DNA of 64,000 bases, taken from contig NZ_BNBD01000011.1 in the NCBI RefSeq assembly GCF_014654785.1, positions 124,001 through 188,000 of the forward strand, given 5' to 3'. The notes below the pieces were generated by a model, which saw only the letters and a program-made list of their open reading frames with translations, was not told the origin of the DNA and ran no database searches. Position 1 is the first letter of the stretch; the number at the start of each line of letters is the position of its first letter. The position numbers and the translations under genes are program-made. This stretch comes from Streptomyces mashuensis (GTDB taxonomy: Bacteria > Actinomycetota > Actinomycetes > Streptomycetales > Streptomycetaceae). Positions 59,399 through 64,000 of this stretch are shown here, in pieces.

Positions 59399-59420
59399 CA
59401 GCTTCTACTGGATGCGACAG

Positions 59421-59445
59421 CGCCCCCGACCAATGGTCGGGGGCG
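59421..59445 (-). terminator. Terminator hairpin
   Basis: CGCCCCCGACC and GGTCGGGGGCG around an AAT loop, 15 bp past the end of the small leftward gene near attR. Confidence 0.7.
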
Positions 59446-59459
59446 GTCTGTGCGGCTCG

Positions 59460-59609
59460 TCAGGCGGCTTCGCCGAGCTGCGTTTCGGAGGGCTCAAGGT
59501 AGGCCCAGACCCGGGCGTAGTGCTCGGGGGTCCAGTCCGGCGAGGCGGCGAGCTGGTCTGCGACCCAGGCGTCGATCTCGGCGTCGAAAGCGTCCTGCTG
59601 CGTGATCAC
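59460..59609 (-). CDS. Small protein, paralogue of 4683-4844
   Basis: A 49-residue protein with a GTG start 7 nt after AAGGAG. IDAWVADQLAASPDWTPEHY matches IDEWVQTQLAASPDW of the gene beside int. It lies 58 bp from attR, so both paralogues are next to the att site in the circular phage. Function unknown. Confidence 0.6.
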   Translation of the reverse strand: MITQQDAFDAEIDAWVADQLAASPDWTPEHYARVWAYLEPSETQLGEAA

Positions 59610-59667
59610 GTGGTTACTCCTTGGCATCAACCCAGGTAGGGACTACCGGGTTGTGTTCAGCTACTGG

Positions 59668-59674
59668 CACCAGT
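59668..59674. other. attR core (CACCAGT)
   Basis: Identical to 2702-2708. Host DUF255 coding DNA lies on the right, phage DNA on the left. The host frame enters phage sequence and stops at TAG two codons later. Confidence 0.85.
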
Positions 59675-59825
59675 GACACGACGAGTAGCCGACGCTCAGC
59701 AGGACGGGCACGTCACGGCGGCGCGCCTCGGCGAACGCCTCGGGCGACCAGGGCCACCAGTCGACGGGGTTGTCGGCGTGCTGGAGGAGGTAGGGGGACG
59801 TCTCGTGCGCGAGGCGGTTGGGCAT
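59668..59825 (-). pseudogene. DUF255 thioredoxin-domain protein, N-terminal fragment
   Basis: The first ~53 codons of the host target gene, from the ATG at 59825: NRLAHETSPYLLQHADNPVD, WWPWSPEAFAEARRRDVPVL, SVGYSSCHWC. The frame then reads into phage DNA and ends. Its continuation is at 808-2701. A further in-frame ATG at 59843 is possible. Confidence 0.88.
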
Positions 59826-59853
59826 GCGCCCATCCTCGCGCACGACGCGCCCC

Positions 59854-60057
59854 CTACGCCGTCGGCTTGCCGCTCTCCGTGGAAGGTGCCGGCTCGGGGG
59901 CCTCCTCGAAGTTCACCCGCTTCATGTGCCGGTTCATCGACTTCATCAGGAGCCAGACGGCCCCGCCGATCACGGCGAAGACGATGAACCCGAGCACACC
60001 CGGGGTGACCTTGTTCTGATCGAGGTCCGCGGCCAGCGGAAGGAGGGCGCTCATCAT
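59854..60057 (-). CDS. Small membrane protein, 67 aa
   Basis: One membrane helix (VTPGVLGFIVFAVIGGAVWL) follows a short N-terminal segment, with a basic and then Pro/Glu-rich cytoplasmic tail (KSMNRHMKRVNFEEAPEPAP). It is a conserved-looking neighbour of mca in Streptomyces; function unknown. The stop-to-start gap to mca is 4 bp, suggesting an operon. Confidence 0.75.
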   Translation of the reverse strand: MMSALLPLAADLDQNKVTPGVLGFIVFAVIGGAVWLLMKSMNRHMKRVNFEEAPEPAPSTESGKPTA

Positions 60058-60061
60058 GGGG

Positions 60062-60949
60062 TCAATTGTTGCGGATACCGGCGAAGAGGTCGTTCTCGGG
60101 GAGGGACGTCTCCACGAGTGACTTCGCGAGCTCGTACTCCTCGGTCGGCCACACCTCGCGCTGGAGGTCCAGCGGCACCCGGAACCAGCCGCCGTCCGGG
60201 TCGATCTGCGTGGCGTGCGCGATCAGCGCCTTGTCACGGATCTCGAAGAAGTCGCCGCAGGGCACGAAGGTCGTCAGCGTGCGCTCCCGGCCCATGGTGT
60301 GCCAGCGCTCCAGCCACTCGCCGTAGGGCGACTCCATGCCCCGCTCCAGCAGCGCGTCGTGCAGCGCCTGGGTGCGCGGACGGTTGAAGCCCTGGTTGTA
60401 GTAGAGCTTCAGCGGCTGCCAGGGCTCGCCGGCCTCGGGGTAGCGCTCCGGGTCCCCGGCGGCCTCGAAGGCCACCATGCTGATCTTGTGGGTCATGATG
60501 TGGTCGGGGTGCGGGTAGCCGCCGTTCTCGTCGTACGTGGTGATCACGTGCGGCCGGAACTCGCGGATCAGCTTCACCAGCCGGCCCGCCGCCTCGTCCA
60601 CGTCCTCCAGGGCGAAGCACCCCTCGGGCAGCGGCGGCAGCGGGTCGCCCTCCGGCAGGCCGGAGTCGACGAACCCGAGCCACTCCTGCTTCACGCCCAG
60701 GATGTCGCGGGCCTCGTCCATCTCCTTGGCCCGCACCTCGTGGATGTTCGCCTCGATGTAGGGGTCGCCCTGGAGCTTGGGGTTCAGGATGGAGCCGCGC
60801 TCACCCCCCGTGCACGTGACGACCAGCACGTCCACCCCCTCGGACACATACTTGGCCATCGTGGCCGCGCCCTTGCTCGACTCGTCGTCGGGGTGGGCAT
60901 GCACGGCCATCATTCGCAGCTGCTCGCTCAAGGCTCGATCCTCAGTCAC
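60062..60949 (-). CDS. mca: Mycothiol S-conjugate amidase
   Basis: A 295-residue LmbE/PIG-L family zinc amidase. The metal motif is AVHAHPDDESSKGAA, then VVTCTGGERGSILNP and GGYPHPDHIMTHK, with C-terminal PLDLQREVWPTEEYELAKSL. Mca cleaves mycothiol adducts so that the mercapturic acid is exported, a detoxification path specific to actinobacteria. Length and motifs fit Mca rather than the related deacetylase MshB. Host gene. Confidence 0.93.
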   Translation of the reverse strand: MTEDRALSEQLRMMAVHAHPDDESSKGAATMAKYVSEGVDVLVVTCTGGERGSILNPKLQGDPYIEANIHEVRAKEMDEARDILGVKQEWLGFVDSGLPEGDPLPPLPEGCFALEDVDEAAGRLVKLIREFRPHVITTYDENGGYPHPDHIMTHKISMVAFEAAGDPERYPEAGEPWQPLKLYYNQGFNRPRTQALHDALLERGMESPYGEWLERWHTMGRERTLTTFVPCGDFFEIRDKALIAHATQIDPDGGWFRVPLDLQREVWPTEEYELAKSLVETSLPENDLFAGIRNN

Positions 60950-61045
60950 TGGTCACGTTCGGCGCCTCCTATAGTGACCGAAGCGGGGGCGGAATCATTC
61001 CGAGTTCCCCCATCGGGACAGAGCGGGGCCCAGGAGGAGACGATC

Positions 61046-61462
61046 ATGGCTGCGGAGCCCGAGGCGCCGGCGAGCGGGCGGTACGGCCGTCCGGCGGACG
61101 CGCGCGCCGACCGCACCCTGAAGATCGTCGGCGCGGTGCTGGGCACCGCCCTGCTGGGGTTCGTCGCCTGGGCGGGTGTGCACTACATCACCCAGGAGGA
61201 CGTCAGCGCGCAGCTGCTGCGCTCCCGGCCGGTCTCCGACAGCGAGGCGCAGGCGGTCCTGGAGATCCGCAAGGAGAAGGACGCCACCGCCGTGTGCACG
61301 GTCCGCTCCCTGGGCGAGGACGGCGGCGAGGTCGGCCGGAAGGACGTCACGCTGGACCGCCGCGAGGCGCACTTCACCACTCTGGTGACGGTCCGCACGA
61401 CGAGCCGGCCCGTGGCCACGGAGCTGAAGGGCTGCCGTACGGTGCCGGGGTCCGGGGACTGA
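61046..61462 (+). CDS. DUF4307 membrane protein
   Basis: A 138-residue protein; ATG behind AGGAGGAG. One membrane helix (IVGAVLGTALLGFVAWAGVH) is followed by an extracytoplasmic beta-rich domain (SEAQAVLEIRKEKDATAVCT, VTVRTTSRPVATELKGC). This matches DUF4307, found next to mca and greA in Streptomyces. Function unknown. Divergent from mca. Confidence 0.85.
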   Translation: MAAEPEAPASGRYGRPADARADRTLKIVGAVLGTALLGFVAWAGVHYITQEDVSAQLLRSRPVSDSEAQAVLEIRKEKDATAVCTVRSLGEDGGEVGRKDVTLDRREAHFTTLVTVRTTSRPVATELKGCRTVPGSGD

Positions 61463-61702
61463 TCCGGGGCGGTCGGGCCGGCCGGGCGGCAGGCAATTGC
61501 CCCGCGGATCGCCGGCCGGTGTCGGCGCACCGCGCTGACCAGCCTTGACGTGACGCCTGCGCGGTAGGGACCCTTTACTTCTTCCCCCTTTCCGGACGTA
61601 ATTGTTAGGCTCGTGGTTTCGCCCCGCTTGGAAGGTGCACCCTTCTCAGTAGGGCGTTCATTTGTAATCCCCCAGTTTTCCCAGTACCGACGAGGAGCAC
61701 CT

Positions 61703-62200
61703 GTGACCCAGACCAGCGACAACGTCACCTGGCTGACTCAGGAGGCGTACGACCAGCTCAAGGCCGAGCTGGAGTACCTGTCTGGTCCCGCTCGCACCGA
61801 GATCGCGGCAAAGATCGCGGCGGCCCGCGAGGAAGGTGACCTGCGAGAGAACGGCGGTTACCACGCCGCCAAGGAGGAGCAGGGCAAGCAGGAGCTTCGC
61901 GTGCGCCAGCTGACGCAGCTGCTCGAGTCCGCGAAGGTCGGCGAGGCGCCCGCCACCGACGGCGTCGTCGCCCCGGGCATGGTCGTCACGGTCGCCTTCG
62001 ACGGCGACGAGGACGACACGCTCGACTTCCTCCTGGCCTCCCGCGAGTACGCCAGCTCCGACATCGAGACGTTCTCCCCGCAGTCCCCGCTGGGCTCGGG
62101 CGTCAACGGCAAGAAGATCGGCGAGGACGCCCAGTACGAGCTGCCGAACGGCAAGAAGGCGATGGTCCGCATCCTCGCCGCCACGCCGTACCAGGGCTGA
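61703..62200 (+). CDS. greA: Transcription elongation factor GreA
   Basis: A 165-residue protein from a GTG behind GAGGAG. The N-terminal coiled coil carries WLTQEAYDQLKAELEYLSGP, IAAAREEGDLRENGGYHAAK and the acidic tip (EEGDLREN). The C-terminal domain has SPLGSGVNGKKIGEDAQYEL and PNGKKAMVRILAATPY. GreA rescues backtracked RNA polymerase by stimulating transcript cleavage. Host gene, followed by a strong terminator. Confidence 0.95.
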   Translation: MTQTSDNVTWLTQEAYDQLKAELEYLSGPARTEIAAKIAAAREEGDLRENGGYHAAKEEQGKQELRVRQLTQLLESAKVGEAPATDGVVAPGMVVTVAFDGDEDDTLDFLLASREYASSDIETFSPQSPLGSGVNGKKIGEDAQYELPNGKKAMVRILAATPYQG

Positions 62201-62229
62201 GCCCTACCAGGACTGACCGCTGCGGCCGA

Positions 62230-62267
62230 GGGCCCCGTACGTCGTCGTAGGACGACGTACGGGGCCC
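62230..62267. terminator. Strong terminator between greA and the ABC transporter
   Basis: GGGCCCCGTACGTCGTC and GACGACGTACGGGGCCC, 17 perfect pairs with a GTAG loop, between convergent genes. Confidence 0.85.
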
Positions 62268-62292
62268 TTCCCGTGCCGCTTCCCGTCCCGCG

Positions 62293-63162
62293 TCACGCCG
62301 CCGAGCGGTACTTCCGCACGGCCAGCGCCCGGAAGAACGCGATGATCACCACGGACCAGAGCAGCGACGCCAGGACGGGGTGCTGCATGGGCCAGGCCCC
62401 CGGCACCGGGTAGCCCTCCGGCAGGTTGCCGAAGAGCACGCGGGACGCCTGCACGGTGGCGCTGAAGGGGTTCCACTCGGCGATGTGCCGCAGCACGGCG
62501 GGCATGTTGTCGGAGGGCACGAAGGCGTTGGAGATGAAGGTCAGCGGGAACAGCCAGATCAGCCCGCCGGAGGTGGCCGCCTCGGGGGTGCGCACGGACA
62601 GCCCGATGAGCGCGCCGATCCACGAGAAGGCGTAGCCGAGCAGGAGCAGCAGGGCGAACCCGGCGAGCGCCTTGAGCACGCCGTCGTGGATGCGCCAGCC
62701 GACGATCACGGCGACGACGGCCAGGACGACCAGGGTCAGCGCGGTCTGCACCAGGTCGGCGAGGGTGCGCCCGGTGAGCACCGCCCCGCGCGCCATGGGC
62801 AGGGAGCGGAACCGGTCGATGAGCCCCTTGTGCATGTCGTCGGCTATGCCCGCGCCGGCACCGGCCGTGGCGAACGTGACGGTCTGCGCGAAGATGCCGG
62901 CCATGAGGAACTCCCGGTAGGTGTCCGGGTCGGTGCTGCCGCCCACGGCGATGGAGCCGCCGAAGACGTAGCTGAACAGCACCACGAACATGATCGGCTG
63001 TATCAGCCCGAAGATGACCACCTCGGGGATGCGGGCCATGCGGATGAGGTTGCGCCGGGCCACGACGAGCGAGTCGCGCACGGACTGCACGACGGCGCCG
63101 CCGCGGGCCTGCGGCACCGGGCGGGGCGCGCGGGGCCCGGCGGCCTCCGTGGTCGCGGTCAT
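62293..63162 (-). CDS. ABC-2 type transporter permease (DrrB-like)
   Basis: A 289-residue membrane protein with about six helices (IFGLIQPIMFVVLFSYVFGG, TALTLVVLAVVAVIVGW, AGFALLLLLGYAFSWIGALI, PVLASLLWSVVIIAFFRALA). The cytoplasmic signature RFRSLPMARGAVLTGRTLAD is typical of DrrB-type daunorubicin exporters. It pairs with the ATPase whose gene overlaps by 4 bp. Substrate unknown. Confidence 0.9.
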   Translation of the reverse strand: MTATTEAAGPRAPRPVPQARGGAVVQSVRDSLVVARRNLIRMARIPEVVIFGLIQPIMFVVLFSYVFGGSIAVGGSTDPDTYREFLMAGIFAQTVTFATAGAGAGIADDMHKGLIDRFRSLPMARGAVLTGRTLADLVQTALTLVVLAVVAVIVGWRIHDGVLKALAGFALLLLLGYAFSWIGALIGLSVRTPEAATSGGLIWLFPLTFISNAFVPSDNMPAVLRHIAEWNPFSATVQASRVLFGNLPEGYPVPGAWPMQHPVLASLLWSVVIIAFFRALAVRKYRSAA

Positions 63163-64000
63163 CGGGCGGCTCCCTTCCGTACGGGTGCGGGCTTCCGGTC
63201 GTCCGCCTGTTCCCCCGCCTGTTCCCCCGCCTGTTCCTCCTCGGGGCCGGGCTCCTCGGCGACGTGCCCGGTGAGGGAGAGGAAGACGTCGTCGAGGGTG
63301 GGCCGGCGCAGGCCGATGTCGTCGATCTCGACGGCGCGGGCGTCGAGTTCCCTGATCACCTCGGCGAGCAGCCGGGCGCCGCCGGTGACGGGCGCGGTCA
63401 CCTTGCGGGTGTGCTGCTCGACGGTGGCGCCGTCGCCGCCGAAGCCGCGCAGCACCTCCAGGGCGGTCGGCAGGTGCTGCCGGTCGCGGACCACGAGCTC
63501 CACGCGCTCGCCGCCGGTGCGGGCCTTGAGCTCGTCGGAGGTGCCGCGGGCGATGACGCGGCCGTGGTCGATGACGCAGATGTCGTGCGCGAGGTGGTCG
63601 GCCTCCTCCAGGTACTGGGTGGTGAGCAGCAACGTCGTGCCGCCGGCGACCAGTTCCTGGATGACCTCCCACAACTGCTGGCGGTTGCGCGGGTCGAGGC
63701 CGGTGGTGGGCTCGTCCATGAACATCACCGGCGGGCTGACGACCAGCGCGGCGGCGAGGTCGAGGCGGCGGCGCATGCCGCCGGAGTACGTCTTGGCGGT
63801 GCGGTCGGCGGCGTCGGTGAGGTGGAACCGCTCCAGCAGCTCGGTGGCGCGCGCCTTCGCCTGGCGGGCGCTCATCTGGTAGAGGCGGCCGACCATGGTC
63901 AGGTTCTCACGGCCCGTCAGGTACTCGTCGACGGCGGCGAACTGGCCGGACAGGCCGATGGCGTGCCGCACCTCCTGGGGCCGCTTGAGGACGTCGATGC
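63159..64000 (-). CDS. ABC transporter ATP-binding protein (DrrA-like), partial
   Basis: The 5' end lies beyond the window. The visible part has the Q-loop (IGLSGQFAAVDEYLTG), signature YSGGMRRRLDLAAALV, Walker B VMFMDEPTTGLDPRNRQQLW and the switch histidine (LLTTQYLEEADHLAHD). The C-terminal extension has RRPTLDDVFLSLTGHVAEE, the DrrA-type regulatory end. It should energise the permease encoded downstream. Confidence 0.92.
   Translation of the reverse strand, partial: IDVLKRPQEVRHAIGLSGQFAAVDEYLTGRENLTMVGRLYQMSARQAKARATELLERFHLTDAADRTAKTYSGGMRRRLDLAAALVVSPPVMFMDEPTTGLDPRNRQQLWEVIQELVAGGTTLLLTTQYLEEADHLAHDICVIDHGRVIARGTSDELKARTGGERVELVVRDRQHLPTALEVLRGFGGDGATVEQHTRKVTAPVTGGARLLAEVIRELDARAVEIDDIGLRRPTLDDVFLSLTGHVAEEPGPEEEQAGEQAGEQADDRKPAPVRKGAAR

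Larger units (their letters stand above)
2702..59674. mobile_element. Integrated siphophage-type prophage (about 57 kb)
   Basis: The element is bounded by the 7-bp core CACCAGT and splits one host gene. It carries a serine integrase, a leftward replication block, a rightward head-tail-lysis operon with terminase, portal, capsid, tail tube, tape measure, lysin and holin, a second leftward block of small genes, and a cargo arm next to attR. All expected structural functions are recognisable. The only obvious lesion is the 49-nt hairpin element in the terminase gene, which may be either a mutation or a recoding element. Gene content and the small core fit temperate Streptomyces siphophages that use large serine integrases. 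Confidence 0.93.

Noticed and set aside
2702..59674. CRISPR array anywhere in the element
   Set aside because: The dispersed repeats are far apart, unevenly spaced and within genes; no repeat-spacer periodicity is present.

Overview
The window is high-GC actinobacterial DNA, almost certainly a Streptomyces chromosome. The evidence is the GTG/TTG start usage, the order mca, DUF4307, greA and a DrrA-type ABC transporter, the Streptomyces-style TetR, XRE-MmyB and XRE-TPR regulators, and Lsr2. Host DNA occupies about 1-2701 and 59675-64000. Between them lies one siphophage-type prophage of about 57 kb (2702-59674).

The prophage is inserted in a leftward host gene for a thioredoxin-domain (DUF255, YyaL/Spata20-like) protein. 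The C-terminal part of that gene is at 808-2701 and its first ~53 codons are at 59668-59825. The only sequence shared by the two junctions is the 7-bp core CACCAGT. The break falls inside the codons of the CHWC redox motif. The large serine integrase (3034-4686) lies next to attL. The rejoined phage ends give a short palindrome around a CA/TG dinucleotide, as expected for this integrase class.

Layout: 4.7-14.4 kb is a leftward, translationally coupled replication/recombination block: DNA polymerase I, two endonuclease VII-like HNH proteins, a sigma-like protein, a phosphoesterase, DUF3310, CHC2 and toprim primase parts, a DnaB-like ATPase and a PD-(D/E)XK nuclease. At 14.5-17.0 kb there is a FabG-like reductase divergent from an MmyB-like regulator, then a small leftward HTH gene. 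At 17.4-41.1 kb lies the rightward late operon: a tRNA-Cys-like gene, HNH, terminase, portal, scaffold, capsid, connectors, tail tube, chaperone frameshift pair, tape measure, tail tip and fibre proteins, lysin and holin. From 41.4 to 50.3 kb there is a leftward block of about 20 mostly small genes, including a DUF3987-like protein and a BRCT-Lsr2 fusion. A non-coding stretch (50.35-51.58 kb) rich in hairpins and repeats follows. Then comes a cargo arm (51.6-59.6 kb): Lsr2, an XRE-TPR regulator, a RiPP-like cassette (precursor-like peptide, HExxH hydroxylase-like enzyme, methyltransferase, DUF1399-like protein), a pentapeptide-repeat protein and a hydroxymethylbilane synthase.

The most unusual feature is in the terminase large subunit gene. 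It is interrupted by a 49-nt element that forms a 14-bp perfect hairpin and is bracketed by two TTT codons. Removing it, or ribosomes hopping over it, restores an uninterrupted terminase reading across the predicted Walker B strand. Two families of dispersed sites (AAGTTGATGTGCGA at leftward gene starts and beside int; GTGAATGAATGAATT throughout) look like phage-specific regulatory sequences.
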